Origin: Candidatus Omnitrophota bacterium
GTDB lineage: Bacteria > Omnitrophota > Gorgyraeia > JAHIPI01
NCBI GenBank assembly: GCA_016783745.1
Contig: JADHVZ010000012.1
Location: 1-47,461 of the forward strand
Length of the DNA: 47,461 nt
Direction of reading: 5' to 3'
Shown here: positions 1 to 8,628 of the stretch, in pieces
Layout of the letters: every line of letters starts with the position of its first letter
How positions within the stretch are numbered: the first letter of the stretch is position 1
The notes under the pieces: generated by a model
Seen by the model: only the letters and a program-made list of their open reading frames with translations
What the model was told of the DNA's origin: nothing
Databases searched by the model: none
Made by a program: the position numbers and the translations under genes

Positions 1-48
1 ATAAACGAAATACGGACTAAAAAATACGAAAACAAGGAGTAAAAATAA

Positions 49-450
49 ATGCCAATCACAGATTCAATCGCTGATATGCTGACCGTGGTAAGAAATGGCG
101 TCAGGGCAAAAAAAGAAAAAATCGACGTAAGGAATTCCAAGTTCAGCCAGAAAATATTAGATATTCTCAAAAGCGAAGGATATATAAAAAACTTCAAAGT
201 CATCGAAGATAAAAAGCAGGGCATGATAAGGGTGTACCTGAAATACAAGGCCGGGGACAAGAGCTCGTTTATCACCCAGATCAAACGCATATCCAAACCC
301 GGGCTGAGGGTATATGTGGAAAAGGGGGAAGCGCCAAAGGTGCTGAACGGCCTCGGCACAGCTGTCATGTCGACCTCAAAAGGCGTGATGACAAGCAAAG
401 AAGCCAAAAAGAATAAAATAGGCGGGGAAGTCATCTGTTATATTTGGTGA
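49..450 (+). CDS. rpsH: 30S ribosomal protein S8 (uS8)
   Basis: S8 binds the central domain of 16S rRNA and helps assemble the small-subunit platform. The 133-residue product has the usual family length, opening MPITDSIADMLT and ending with the C-terminal RNA-binding part (STSKGVMTSKEAKK, then GGEVICYIW). ATG 49 is preceded by AAGGAG at 34-39. The stop at 448-450 is 12 bases before the rplF start, as expected in the spc operon. The gene before it, probably rpsN, lies outside the window. Confidence 0.98.
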   Translation: MPITDSIADMLTVVRNGVRAKKEKIDVRNSKFSQKILDILKSEGYIKNFKVIEDKKQGMIRVYLKYKAGDKSSFITQIKRISKPGLRVYVEKGEAPKVLNGLGTAVMSTSKGVMTSKEAKKNKIGGEVICYIW

Positions 451-462
451 TTGGAGGAAGTA

Positions 463-999
463 ATGTCAAGAGTAGGAAAAAAACCGATAACGATTCCGGG
501 CGGCATTAAGATATCACTCGACAAAGGTATAATAGCCATTGAAGGCAAACAGGGTAAGCTCGACTACAAAATACCCGATCCCATAAAGGTAGAGGTCAAA
601 GATAATCAGGTTATTGTAACAACGCCGGATGATCAGAAGAGAAACATGTCACTGCATGGCCTGGTAAGGACTCTTATCAGCAACATGATCAAGGGTGTCT
701 CTGAGGGCTATAAAAAGGAACTTGAAATAAGGGGCGTCGGGTATAAGGCTCAGATAGATGGGGCCATGCTCAAAATCTCCCTTGGATTTTCACACCCTGT
801 GGAATATCAGATACCGGAAGGGATCACGGTAGAGGCGCCCAAGCCCACTATATTGCATATTAAAGGCATAGATAAGGTCAAGGTGGGCGCAGTCGCCGCT
901 GAAATACGTGATTATTGCAAGCCTGAGCCGTATAAAGGCAAAGGTGTAAGATACATGGGTGAATATGTAAGGCATAAGGCGGGCAAGACAGTCGCTTGA
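463..999 (+). CDS. rplF: 50S ribosomal protein L6 (uL6)
   Basis: L6 is a two-domain protein near the factor-binding site of the large subunit. The 178-residue product starts MSRVGKKPITIPGG and keeps the conserved C-terminal segment KPEPYKGKGVRYMGE. A TTG at 451 would add four residues, but the GGAGG at 453-457 sits five bases before ATG 463, so the ATG is chosen. It follows rpsH directly and is followed by a short heptad repeat before rplR. Confidence 0.98.
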   Translation: MSRVGKKPITIPGGIKISLDKGIIAIEGKQGKLDYKIPDPIKVEVKDNQVIVTTPDDQKRNMSLHGLVRTLISNMIKGVSEGYKKELEIRGVGYKAQIDGAMLKISLGFSHPVEYQIPEGITVEAPKPTILHIKGIDKVKVGAVAAEIRDYCKPEPYKGKGVRYMGEYVRHKAGKTVA

Positions 1000-1000
1000 T

Positions 1001-1024
1001 TAGGTAGTAGGTTGTAGGTAGTAG
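1001..1024. repeat. Short TAGGTNN heptad tandem repeat
   Basis: In the rplF-rplR gap, three 7-base units (TAGGTAG, TAGGTTG, TAGGTAG) and a partial TAG run without interruption. The array begins one base after the rplF stop and ends just before the rplR ribosome-binding site. No complementary arm is present here. The same unit recurs at 5475-5515. Its function is unknown. Confidence 0.75.
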
Positions 1025-1034
1025 AAGGGACAAC

Positions 1035-1394
1035 ATGGATAGAAAAGAAATACAAAGAATAAAAAGACATAAGAGATCGAGAAAAAAGACAGTAGGCACA
1101 GAAAAAAGGCCGCGGCTCTCCATTCATAGGAGCCTGGGCAATCTATATGTGCAATTGATCGATGACATCAACGGAAAGACCATCTGTTCGATATCCACGC
1201 TCAGCCCTGACGTAAAAAAGGGCGCAAAGTACGGAGGAAACGTAAAAGCGGCCGAGGCGCTGGGAGAAGCAGCCGGTTCGCTGGCCAAATCAAAGGGGAT
1301 ATCTAAGGTTGTATTTGACCGCGGCGGATACATATACCACGGTAGAATCAAGGCATTTGCCGAATCCGCCAGGAAAAACGGGTTGGAATTTTAA
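1035..1394 (+). CDS. rplR: 50S ribosomal protein L18 (uL18)
   Basis: L18 binds 5S rRNA and carries it into the central protuberance. The 119-residue product has the basic N-terminal tail ([11 protein letters not shown]), the [10 protein letters not shown] strand and the C-terminal [20 protein letters not shown] motif region typical of the family. ATG 1035 follows the purine-rich AAGGGA. The stop codon overlaps the Shine-Dalgarno region of rpsE, which suggests translational coupling. Confidence 0.98.
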   Translation: MDRKEIQRIKRHKRSRKKTVGTEKRPRLSIHRSLGNLYVQLIDDINGKTICSISTLSPDVKKGAKYGGNVKAAEALGEAAGSLAKSKGISKVVFDRGGYIYHGRIKAFAESARKNGLEF

Positions 1395-1404
1395 AAGGAG
1401 AACA

Positions 1405-1926
1405 ATGGGTTCAAGAGAATTCGGTCGAAAAAAAGATAAATTCATAAAAAAGATGGGTGACGGAACGCAGCCGGAGTTTATTGAAAAAGTTGTAAGTATA
1501 AACAGAGTCGCAAAGGTTGTTAAGGGAGGCAGAAGGTTCTCCTTCAACGCTCTTGTAGCTGTGGGAGACGGCAAAGGGAAAACAGGATTTGGCTTCGGAA
1601 AAGCTAATGAAGTCCCGGAAGCGATCAAAAAGGCGTTAAACGGCGCCAAAAAGAACCTTATCAGCGTACCCCTCAAGAACACGACCATCCCGCACGAGAT
1701 AATAGGAAGGTATAAAGCTTCCAAAGTCATGCTTAAGCCTGCCGGCCCCGGAACAGGCGTAATAGCAAGCGCGGCTGTACGGGCTATTTGTGATTCCGCG
1801 GGAATCAAAGATATTTTAACAAAATCACTAAAGTCTAATAATCCGCTTAACGTCGTAAAGGCCACTCTTGACGGATTATCAAGACTGAAGAGGGCACAGC
1901 AGGAGAGAGTCGATGAAGCTACATGA
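1405..1926 (+). CDS. rpsE: 30S ribosomal protein S5 (uS5)
   Basis: S5 helps control decoding accuracy and lines the mRNA entry tunnel. The 173-residue product contains the N-terminal double-stranded-RNA-binding fold ([20 protein letters not shown]) and the [18 protein letters not shown] loop, followed by the C-terminal domain with [13 protein letters not shown]. The reading frame is open further upstream, but ATG 1405 is chosen because AAGGAG lies at 1395-1400 and family members start here. It overlaps rplO by 14 bases. No rpmD (L30) lies between the two, unlike the usual spc order. Confidence 0.98.
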   Translation: MGSREFGRKKDKFIKKMGDGTQPEFIEKVVSINRVAKVVKGGRRFSFNALVAVGDGKGKTGFGFGKANEVPEAIKKALNGAKKNLISVPLKNTTIPHEIIGRYKASKVMLKPAGPGTGVIASAAVRAICDSAGIKDILTKSLKSNNPLNVVKATLDGLSRLKRAQQERVDEAT

Positions 1927-2386
1927 GATACCAATACCCAGAGGAGCTCGCAGAAAAATAAAGAGGGTAGGGCGCGGGTCCGGATCCGGTCACGGAAAAA
2001 CGAGCGGAAAGGGTCATAAGGGATTAAAGGCGCGTAGCGGAGCGCCCGGTAAACTGAGAATGGGGTTTGAAGGCGGCCAGATGCCGTTGATACGCCGCAT
2101 TCCGAAACGCGGTTTTAGAGGCAGGGGCAAGCCCGCAAACCAGGTCATAAACGTCGGAGACCTGAACGAATTCAGAAAAAACGAGGTGATCGACCCGCAG
2201 AGATTAAAAGAGCTTAATCACATAAAGAACGTCCGCACACCCGTCAAGATCTTAGGCAGCGGGGATATCAAAAAAACGCTGACCGTGCGCGCTCATTCTT
2301 TTTCCGTGAGTGCCGCAAAAAAAATACAAGAGGCAGGCGGAACGGTTGAGGTCATTAAAAACCTGGGAGAAAAAATTAAGGATTAA
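1913..2386 (+). CDS. rplO: 50S ribosomal protein L15 (uL15)
   Basis: L15 is a late-assembling large-subunit protein with a long glycine- and basic-rich N-terminal extension. The 157-residue product shows this clearly: [20 protein letters not shown], then [15 protein letters not shown] and a globular C-terminal domain ending in [14 protein letters not shown] 1913 lies inside the end of rpsE, with AGGAGAG at 1901-1907 as ribosome-binding site, so the two genes are probably translationally coupled. Confidence 0.98.
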   Translation: MKLHEIPIPRGARRKIKRVGRGSGSGHGKTSGKGHKGLKARSGAPGKLRMGFEGGQMPLIRRIPKRGFRGRGKPANQVINVGDLNEFRKNEVIDPQRLKELNHIKNVRTPVKILGSGDIKKTLTVRAHSFSVSAAKKIQEAGGTVEVIKNLGEKIKD

Positions 2387-2388
2387 GT

Positions 2389-3732
2389 ATGCTGGAACCA
2401 TTGTTTAATATTTTTAAGATACCGGACCTTAAAAGGAAAGTCCTTACCACATTTGGCCTTATAGCAGTATTCAGAATAGGCGCGTTTATTCCGACTCCCG
2501 GGATCGACAGCGCTAAATTGATGATGGTCTTTGAAAAGATGGCGCAGACAGCCGGGGGCACACTCCTTGGCCTGTTTAACGTATTCTCAGGAGGCGCGAT
2601 GCAGCGCGCTACAATATTCGCGCTGGGAATAATGCCATACATATCTGCGTCTATTATCCTGCAGCTTTTAACGGCAGTCATCCCGCAATTAGAGAGATTA
2701 GCCAAAGAAGGCGAAGCGGGCCGTCGAAAACTGACACAGTACACCCGGTACGGAACCATTGTGCTGTCGGTCATACAGTCATTTTTTATTGCCATGTGGC
2801 TTGAGAACCCCGCACACTTCCAGGGGGAGATCATAGTTCCTTACGGCGGCCTGGCGTTCAGGCTTATAACGATCATCACGCTGACCAGCGGCACCGCGTT
2901 TATTATGTGGCTTGGCGAACAAATACAGGAATTCGGGATAGGTAACGGCATATCTCTAATAATATCAGCAGGAATAATCTCGAGACTGCCTAGCGCTATA
3001 GCTCAATTGGTGGGATTGATATCATTTGCTCCCGAAACACGGCAGGTGCAGCCTTTTACGCTCATGCTTATGGCAGTCATGTTTATAGGCGTCATTGTAG
3101 CCGTAATCCTTATTACTCAGGGCCAAAGAAAGATACCGGTTCAATACGCAAAACGTATTGTAGGTAGAAAAATATACGGCGGGCAAAGCACATACATACC
3201 GCTTAGAGTGAATCAGGCCGGTGTAATACCTATAATCTTCGCACAAAGCTTGATCCTCTTTCCCGCTACTATAGCGAGTATAATCCCCAACCAGTTTATG
3301 CAGAATCTGGCGTCGGGCCTGGCTAGCAGGGGGATAATTTACAACATCATTTACTCGCTGCTTATAATATTCTTTTGCTACTTTTATACAGCCATCACCT
3401 TTAATCCGATCGATGTATCTGAGAATATGAAAAGGTACGGGGGCTTTGTCCCGGGCATACGGCCCGGAAAGGCGACCGCTGAATATCTTGACCATGTTAT
3501 GACCAGAATAACGCTTCCCGGAGCCTTATTTCTTTCAATAATCGCCATTATCCCGACACTCATAAGCGCCGGGCTTAAGATACCTTTTCTTGTGGCCAGC
3601 TTTTTCGGAGGCACAAGCCTGCTGATCATAGTCGGCGTGATGCTTGATACGGTCCAGCAGATAGAGTCTCACCTTTTAACGCGGCATTATGAGGGGTTCA
3701 TGAAAAAATCCAAGATCAGGGGGAGAAGATAA
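2389..3732 (+). CDS. secY: Protein translocase subunit SecY
   Basis: SecY is the pore of the Sec translocon in the inner membrane. The 447-residue protein has the family length and the run of about ten hydrophobic segments. It starts LFNIFKIPDLKRKVLTT, contains the plug region and the conserved GIMPYISASIILQLL helix, and keeps the cytosolic loops that contact SecA or ribosome (QGQRKIPVQYAKR; RPGKATAEYLDHVMTRIT). It follows rplO by two bases and precedes adk by one, as in many spc operons. Confidence 0.98.
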   Translation: MLEPLFNIFKIPDLKRKVLTTFGLIAVFRIGAFIPTPGIDSAKLMMVFEKMAQTAGGTLLGLFNVFSGGAMQRATIFALGIMPYISASIILQLLTAVIPQLERLAKEGEAGRRKLTQYTRYGTIVLSVIQSFFIAMWLENPAHFQGEIIVPYGGLAFRLITIITLTSGTAFIMWLGEQIQEFGIGNGISLIISAGIISRLPSAIAQLVGLISFAPETRQVQPFTLMLMAVMFIGVIVAVILITQGQRKIPVQYAKRIVGRKIYGGQSTYIPLRVNQAGVIPIIFAQSLILFPATIASIIPNQFMQNLASGLASRGIIYNIIYSLLIIFFCYFYTAITFNPIDVSENMKRYGGFVPGIRPGKATAEYLDHVMTRITLPGALFLSIIAIIPTLISAGLKIPFLVASFFGGTSLLIIVGVMLDTVQQIESHLLTRHYEGFMKKSKIRGRR

Positions 3733-3733
3733 T

Positions 3734-4390
3734 ATGAATATGGTACTTCTCGGACCCCCGGGTGCCGGAAAAGGGACACAGGCCAAGGTCCTTGCTAAAG
3801 AATTGAATATCCCCCATATATCGACTGGTGACATGCTTAGGGACACCGTAAGTAAAGGCACGCCGCTGGGCAAGAAAGCCAAGGAATACATGGTAAAAGG
3901 GGAGCTTGTTCCTGACGGGCTTGTCATAGAAATAGTCAAAGAGACTTTAAAAGGCGCTGGCATGGAAAGGGGCTTTATTCTTGATGGGTTTCCGAGGACG
4001 CTTGAGCAGGCGAAAATGCTCCATGAAACATTCAGTAAACTCAGCAAGAAACTTGATTTAGTCTTATACTTTAAGACATCTCTCGATACAAGCGTGACCA
4101 GGTTGAGCGGAAGGCGGGTATGCAAAAATTGCGGAGGGAATTTTCATATTAAAAACATTCCTCCAAAGGAAGAAGGTAAATGCGATCACTGCGGAGGAGG
4201 GCTCTATCATAGGAAAGACGACGAAGAGGCCACCGTTAAGAGAAGATGGTCCGTATACGCTAAAAAGACCGAACCGCTGATCAGCTATTATAAAGATGAA
4301 GGAAACCTGCGTGAGGTCTCTGGTGACCTCGACGTAGATGAGCTAAATAAGATTTTAATAGCTCTTTTTCATAAGGAAAATCTTGTATGA
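3734..4390 (+). CDS. adk: Adenylate kinase, zinc-binding LID type
   Basis: Converts ATP and AMP to two ADP in the cytoplasm. The 218-residue protein has the P-loop GPPGAGKGT (residues 7-15), the AMP-binding stretch ISTGDMLRD and the GFPRT motif (85-89). The LID domain carries two CxxC pairs (Cys130/133 and Cys150/153), so it is the long, zinc-stabilised form. ATG 3734 is used; an in-frame ATG two codons later is a possible alternative. The TGA stop overlaps the map start as ATGA. Confidence 0.97.
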   Translation: MNMVLLGPPGAGKGTQAKVLAKELNIPHISTGDMLRDTVSKGTPLGKKAKEYMVKGELVPDGLVIEIVKETLKGAGMERGFILDGFPRTLEQAKMLHETFSKLSKKLDLVLYFKTSLDTSVTRLSGRRVCKNCGGNFHIKNIPPKEEGKCDHCGGGLYHRKDDEEATVKRRWSVYAKKTEPLISYYKDEGNLREVSGDLDVDELNKILIALFHKENLV

Positions 4391-5154
4391 TCCCGCTCAA
4401 ATCGGAGCGCGAACTGACCATCATGAAAAAAGGCGGCCGGATCGTAGCCTTAGTCCTTGATGAATTATACGGGATCATAAAGCCCGGCATTAAAACAGTG
4501 GAGCTTGACAGACTTTCCGAAAAATACATAAAAGAATGCGGCGCAAGACCCGCCTTTAAAGAATACAGGGGCTTCCCCGCAAATATATGCGTATCTGTCA
4601 ATGAGGAGATCGTACACGGGATACCCGGAAACAGGATACTGGCTGAAGGCGATATCATCAGCGTTGACGTGGGAGTCGAGCTGGAAGGCTATTTTACCGA
4701 CAGCGCCAGAACATACGCGGTAGGGAAAATAGATGATGGGTCTAAGAAGCTTATGTGCGTAACCGAGGTTTCTCTCGAAAAAGCTTTAGAGCAGTCGCGT
4801 GCAGGCAACAGATTATCCGCCATATCTTGCGCGATTCAGGACCATGTAGAGAATAACGGATTCAGCATCATAAGGGCTTTTGTCGGCCATGGTATTGGCT
4901 CACAACTCCACGAGGCTCCTGAGGTCCCGAATTTCGGTACACGTAATTCAGGGGTGAGGCTGGAAAGCGGTATGGTCCTGGCTATTGAGCCCATGGTCTC
5001 CGCCGGCAAATATAAAGTTGAGATTTTAAAAGACGGGTGGACTGCCGTTACGGCAGACAGGAGCCGGGTAGCTCATTACGAGCACACTATAGCAATAACC
5101 GACGATGGTCCGGAGGTCTTGACGCTATGCCAAAAGAAGAAGCGATACTGGTAG
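4387..5154 (+). CDS. map: Methionine aminopeptidase, type I
   Basis: Removes the initiator methionine from new proteins. The 255-residue product has the pita-bread fold with all metal ligands visible: Asp94 (SVDVG), Asp105 (FTDSA), His168 (GHGIG), Glu201 (AIEPM) and Glu232 (YEHTIA), plus substrate-binding His77. The basic tail (LCQKKKRYW) after the usual TDDGPEVLT end is encoded in DNA that also holds the start of infA, with which it overlaps by 28 bases. It overlaps adk by four bases. Confidence 0.97.
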   Translation: MIPLKSERELTIMKKGGRIVALVLDELYGIIKPGIKTVELDRLSEKYIKECGARPAFKEYRGFPANICVSVNEEIVHGIPGNRILAEGDIISVDVGVELEGYFTDSARTYAVGKIDDGSKKLMCVTEVSLEKALEQSRAGNRLSAISCAIQDHVENNGFSIIRAFVGHGIGSQLHEAPEVPNFGTRNSGVRLESGMVLAIEPMVSAGKYKVEILKDGWTAVTADRSRVAHYEHTIAITDDGPEVLTLCQKKKRYW

Positions 5155-5345
5155 AAGGCGCTGTTAGAGAGAGTCTGCCCAACGCGATGTTCAGGGTAGA
5201 GTTGGATAACGGCCATAAAGTACTCGCCCACATTTCAGGTAAAATGAGAATGCACTATATACGCATATTACCGGGTGATAGGGTGAGATTAGAATTATCC
5301 CCCTATGATCTCGACCAGGGCAGGATTGTGAGAAGGATTAAATAG
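5127..5345 (+). CDS. infA: Translation initiation factor IF-1
   Basis: IF-1 occupies the A site of the 30S subunit during initiation. The 72-residue single OB-fold protein reads [20 protein letters not shown]-type sequence, then [20 protein letters not shown] and [13 protein letters not shown], ending RIVRRIK. A longer frame opens at 5037, but ATG 5127 matches the family start and has GGAGGT at 5112-5117. Both this signal and the start codon lie inside the 3' end of map, so infA translation is probably linked to map. Confidence 0.96.
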   Translation: MPKEEAILVEGAVRESLPNAMFRVELDNGHKVLAHISGKMRMHYIRILPGDRVRLELSPYDLDQGRIVRRIK

Positions 5346-5360
5346 GTGGCAGGTGAAAAG

Positions 5361-5474
5361 ATGAAGGTAAGATCAAGTGTTAAAAAAATATGCTCTAAAT
5401 GTAAAATAATACGAAGAAAAAGGGTATTGAGAGTAATCTGTTCGGATCCTAAGCATAAGCAGAGACAAGGCTGA
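5361..5474 (+). CDS. rpmJ: 50S ribosomal protein L36 (bL36)
   Basis: A 37-residue zinc-ribbon ribosomal protein. The translation reads [20 protein letters not shown] and continues to [11 protein letters not shown]. The zinc ligands Cys11, Cys14, Cys27 and His32 are all present, so this is the zinc-binding (C+) form. The purine stretch AGGTGAAAAG just before ATG 5361 serves as ribosome-binding site. It sits between infA and rpsM, its standard place at the start of the alpha operon. Confidence 0.96.
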   Translation: MKVRSSVKKICSKCKIIRRKRVLRVICSDPKHKQRQG

Positions 5475-5515
5475 TAGGTTTAGGTGATAGGTTATAGGTG
5501 GTAGGTAATAGGTTA
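5475..5515. repeat. TAGGTNN heptad tandem repeat
   Basis: Immediately after the rpmJ stop is TAGGTT (5475-5480), then five exact 7-base units: TAGGTGA, TAGGTTA, TAGGTGG, TAGGTAA, TAGGTTA. The first five bases of each unit are invariant and the last two vary. The orientation is the same as in the array at 1001-1024. No complementary arm is present before rpsM. A further weak match, TAGGTGG, overlaps the infA stop at 5343-5349. Confidence 0.8.
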
Positions 5516-5550
5516 TGGAGAAGATTCGGCACCTAAAAAAGGAGATATAA

Positions 5551-5949
5551 ATGCCAAGAATCGTTGGTGTAGACATACCTAAAGAAAAAAGAATAGACAT
5601 ATCCCTTACTTATATATACGGAATAGGGAGAACAACGGCCACTAAGATATTAAAAAAAACCGGTATTGACCCGAGCGTCCGCGCAAAGGATCTCACTGAA
5701 GAAGATGTCTCTAAATTGACATCCGTTATCCAGAGAGACCTCAGGGTCGAAGGGGACTTGAAAAGACTGGTGGCGAGCAACATTAAAAGGTTAATAGATA
5801 TCGGTTCATACAGGGGCTACAGGCATAGAAGATCTTTGCCGGTTAGAGGCCAGAGAACGCGCACAAACGCCAGGACAAGAAAAGGGCCCCGTAAGACCGT
5901 GGGAGTGATAAAAGCTAAAGCAGCGCCCAGCGGCCCAGTCAAGGAATAA
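5551..5949 (+). CDS. rpsM: 30S ribosomal protein S13 (uS13)
   Basis: S13 sits in the 30S head and contacts P-site tRNA and the large subunit. The 132-residue product has the helix-two-turn-helix region ([19 protein letters not shown]), the conserved [19 protein letters not shown] segment and the basic tail with NARTRKG. ATG 5551 is preceded by AAAAAAGGAG ending at 5544. It follows the heptad array and precedes rpsK by 24 bases. Confidence 0.98.
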   Translation: MPRIVGVDIPKEKRIDISLTYIYGIGRTTATKILKKTGIDPSVRAKDLTEEDVSKLTSVIQRDLRVEGDLKRLVASNIKRLIDIGSYRGYRHRRSLPVRGQRTRTNARTRKGPRKTVGVIKAKAAPSGPVKE

Positions 5950-5973
5950 CAAAAACTCAAGAGGAGCGTTAAG

Positions 5974-6360
5974 TTGGCAAATAAAACAAAAACAAAAAAG
6001 AAGGTGTTAAAAAACATACCGAGCGGCGTAGCTCACATCATGGCGAGCTTTAACAACACGCTGATAACCATAACGGACAAGGCCGGTAACACAATATGCT
6101 GGTCCTCGACGGGAAGCATAGGCTTTTCCGGGTCAAAGAAATCTACTCCGTTTGCCGCTCAGATAGCCGCAAGCGACGCGGCCAAAAAGGCCGCCGTCCA
6201 CGGCATCAAAGAAGTAGAGGTGCTTGTAAAAGGGCCTGGGTCCGGACGTGAATCAGCTATCAGGGCAATACAGGCAGCGGGCGTAAATGTGACCTCGATC
6301 AAAGATGTCACGCCAATACCGCATAACGGATGCAGGCCGCCCAAGAGGCGCCGCGTCTGA
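5974..6360 (+). CDS. rpsK: 30S ribosomal protein S11 (uS11)
   Basis: S11 forms part of the 30S platform near the E-site codon. The 128-residue product includes [18 protein letters not shown], the [13 protein letters not shown] region and the typical end [16 protein letters not shown]. The start codon is TTG 5974, with GAGGAG at 5961-5966. No better in-frame ATG is present, and the lysine-rich N-terminus ([10 protein letters not shown]) matches the family. Confidence 0.98.
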   Translation: MANKTKTKKKVLKNIPSGVAHIMASFNNTLITITDKAGNTICWSSTGSIGFSGSKKSTPFAAQIAASDAAKKAAVHGIKEVEVLVKGPGSGRESAIRAIQAAGVNVTSIKDVTPIPHNGCRPPKRRRV

Positions 6361-6394
6361 TTTTTTTGGCATAAATCACTACGAAAGGAAGAAA

Positions 6395-7021
6395 ATGGCA
6401 AGGCAAACCGGAGCAGCATGTAAATTGTGCAGAAGAGAAGGGGAAAAATTATTTCTTAAGGGGGCGCGCTGCACTACGGATAAGTGCGGCCTGGCCAGAA
6501 GATCTTTTGCTCCCGGCCAGCACGGACAAAAAAGAAAGAAGATTTCCGGGTATGGTCTGCAATTACGCGAAAAACAGAAAGCAAAAAGAATATACGGAGT
6601 GTTGGAGAAGCAGTTCAGGCATTATTTTCACATGGCGGAACGCTCTAAGGGTATTACAGGCGAAGTCCTGCTGCAGCTGCTTGAGCGGAGACTTGATAAT
6701 GTGATCTTCAGGCTTACCTTTGCCACGAGCAGGCGCAGCGCGAGGCAGATAGTAAGGCACGGCTTTGTGCTTGTAAACAAAAAGAGGGTCGATATTCCTT
6801 CCTATCTCATAAAAGAAGACGATAGTATCGAGATCAAAGCCAAAGAAAAACTTAAGAAGAAGGTTGTCGAGAATATCGAAGTGGCAAAAGAGAGAGGCGT
6901 TCCAGTATGGATCGAAGCTGACAGCGCCCATCTAAAGGGCCGGATAAAGAGACTACCCGTAAAAGCTGATGTCGGCGACGTGATACAGGAATCGTTGATC
7001 GTCGAGCTATATTCAAAATAA
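6395..7021 (+). CDS. rpsD: 30S ribosomal protein S4 (uS4), zinc-binding type
   Basis: S4 nucleates assembly of the 5' domain of 16S rRNA and also acts in autoregulation in some bacteria. The 208-residue product begins [19 protein letters not shown] and carries four Cys (9, 12, 26, 31) in a zinc-knuckle arrangement, so it is the C+ form. The S4 RNA-binding domain follows ([23 protein letters not shown] region). An upstream in-frame extension from 6305 overlaps rpsK and is rejected in favour of ATG 6395, which follows GAAAGGAAG. Confidence 0.97.
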   Translation: MARQTGAACKLCRREGEKLFLKGARCTTDKCGLARRSFAPGQHGQKRKKISGYGLQLREKQKAKRIYGVLEKQFRHYFHMAERSKGITGEVLLQLLERRLDNVIFRLTFATSRRSARQIVRHGFVLVNKKRVDIPSYLIKEDDSIEIKAKEKLKKKVVENIEVAKERGVPVWIEADSAHLKGRIKRLPVKADVGDVIQESLIVELYSK

Positions 7022-7051
7022 TGATTTTGAAAAAAACCGGGAGGAAACATA

Positions 7052-8038
7052 ATGGGCATAAGCTGGAAAAATATTGAATTACCCAAACGGATCGACTGTG
7101 ATGAGTCCGCGCAAAGCGATAACTATGGAAAATTTATCGCCGAGCCGTTCGAACGCGGCTACGGAATGACCATAGGAAACTCGCTTCGACGCGTACTGTT
7201 GTCGGGAGTCGAAGGGGCCGCTGTGACTTCAATAAAAATAGACAGTGTTTTGCATGAATTCTCCACTGTGCCGAATGTCATCGAAGACGTACCGCAAATA
7301 GTGCTGAACATCAAAAAACTGATCTTGCGGTCTCACACTAAAAATCCCAAGACGCTTTTAATAAACGTGGAATCGAAGGGTGAAGTAAGGGCATCTGATA
7401 TCCAGACCGATGAGACTATAGAGATCATAAACCCCGATCTCCATATTGCCACACTCACTAAAAAGACTAAATTCAATATGGAGCTTGAGGTAGGCAGAGG
7501 CAGAGGCTATGTACCCTCGGAAAGAAACAAAAAAGACTCACAGCCTATCGGAGTGATCGCCATAGATTCCATCTTCACGCCGGTCACAAGTGTAAAATTC
7601 CATGTTGAAAACACAAGGATAGGCCAGATAACCGATTACGACAAGCTGATCCTGGAGATATGGACAAACGGAAGCATCAATCCAAAAGATGCCCTTCTGC
7701 ACGCCTCTCATATATTACAGCGGCATCTGGATCCTTTTCTTGCATTCGGCAAATTGCCCGAAGAGGAAGAGGATGAAAAGGAAGCCCTTGAGGACAAGGA
7801 GCTTGCGGGTAAACTGCAGACCCCGGTCACTGAACTTGAACTCTCTGTGCGAAGTTCAAATTGCTTAAAGGAAGCCAAGATGAAGACGATAGGCGATCTT
7901 GTCAAGAGAACTGAAATGGAGATGTTAAAATACAGGAATTTCGGAAAGAAATCATTGAGTGAGATACAGAAGATCCTTCAGGAGATGGGCCTGTCTTTCG
8001 GCATGAAGATCCCCAAAAAGAAAGCTGGAGAAAAATGA
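7052..8038 (+). CDS. rpoA: DNA-directed RNA polymerase subunit alpha
   Basis: The alpha dimer nucleates RNA polymerase assembly, and its C-terminal domain binds UP-element DNA and activators. The 328-residue protein shows the N-terminal domain motifs (FERGYGMTIGNSLRRVLLSG, residues about 33-53; AIDSIFTPV; LLHASHIL). An acidic linker (LPEEEEDEKEALEDKE) joins it to the helix-hairpin-helix C-terminal domain (VRSSNCLKEAKMKTIGDLV to FGKKSLSEI). ATG 7052 has GGGAGGA upstream. The last four bases overlap rplQ as ATGA. Confidence 0.98.
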   Translation: MGISWKNIELPKRIDCDESAQSDNYGKFIAEPFERGYGMTIGNSLRRVLLSGVEGAAVTSIKIDSVLHEFSTVPNVIEDVPQIVLNIKKLILRSHTKNPKTLLINVESKGEVRASDIQTDETIEIINPDLHIATLTKKTKFNMELEVGRGRGYVPSERNKKDSQPIGVIAIDSIFTPVTSVKFHVENTRIGQITDYDKLILEIWTNGSINPKDALLHASHILQRHLDPFLAFGKLPEEEEDEKEALEDKELAGKLQTPVTELELSVRSSNCLKEAKMKTIGDLVKRTEMEMLKYRNFGKKSLSEIQKILQEMGLSFGMKIPKKKAGEK

Positions 8039-8619
8039 GACACAGAAGAGCTGTAAATAAACTGGGCAGGAATACCTCGAACAGGAAAGCCCTTATGAGA
8101 AGCCTTGTTAGAAGCCTCTTCATCAGTGAGAGGATCTCGACTAATTATGTAAAAGCTAAAGAAGCAAGTTCTCTAGCCGATAAATTGATCAGCTTAGGCA
8201 AAAAAAACACTATTACGTCAAAAAAAACGGCCATCGAAATACTGGGATCAAAAGAACTCATCAATAAGCTTTTTGACGATATAGCCCCGAGATACGCAAG
8301 CAGGAACGGCGGGTATACCCGCGTGCTACAGACCGTTCACAGAAAAGGCGACGGGTCAAAGATGGGTCTTCTGGAGTTGACGGAAAGGGTGGTCATAGAA
8401 AAACCCTCGACTAAAAAATCCTTGAAAAAAGAAAAAGAAGGGAAGCCGGATCTGCCCGCAAAAGAAAAAAAGGAAAGTGACAAGGCGGGTGAGCCGGAAA
8501 GTCAACAGCCGGGAGGCGCAAAAGAAAAGGTCAAAGACTACGCAAAAAGCAAGAAAGACAAGCACGGAAAAGGTTTCTTTAAAGATCTGCGGCAATACTT
8601 TAAAAGAAAATCCATGTAA
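8035..8619 (+). CDS. rplQ: 50S ribosomal protein L17 (bL17) with a long basic tail
   Basis: L17 lies near the peptide exit tunnel. Residues 1 to about 122 match the family (MRHRRAVNKLGRNTSNRKAL, then RNGGYTRVLQTVHRKGDGSKMG). A further 70 or so residues rich in Lys and Glu follow (for example SLKKEKEGKPDLPAKEKKE), ending FFKDLRQYFKRKSM. The family is usually about 115-130 residues, so the tail is an addition. It is low-complexity and probably disordered apart from the last stretch. Translation is coupled to rpoA by ATGA. Confidence 0.96.
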   Translation: MRHRRAVNKLGRNTSNRKALMRSLVRSLFISERISTNYVKAKEASSLADKLISLGKKNTITSKKTAIEILGSKELINKLFDDIAPRYASRNGGYTRVLQTVHRKGDGSKMGLLELTERVVIEKPSTKKSLKKEKEGKPDLPAKEKKESDKAGEPESQQPGGAKEKVKDYAKSKKDKHGKGFFKDLRQYFKRKSM

Positions 8620-8628
8620 GGAAGATTT

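Noticed and set aside
1290-1934. 214-codon minus-strand frame opposite rpsE
   Set aside because: rpsE is certain on the other strand; the antisense frame has no recognisable protein features and no ribosome-binding site of note.
3022-3495. 157-codon minus-strand frame opposite secY
   Set aside because: It is a shadow of secY; composition is typical of antisense frames.
8400-8619. Separate small gene in the rplQ tail
   Set aside because: The frame is continuous with L17 and has no internal start with a ribosome-binding site.
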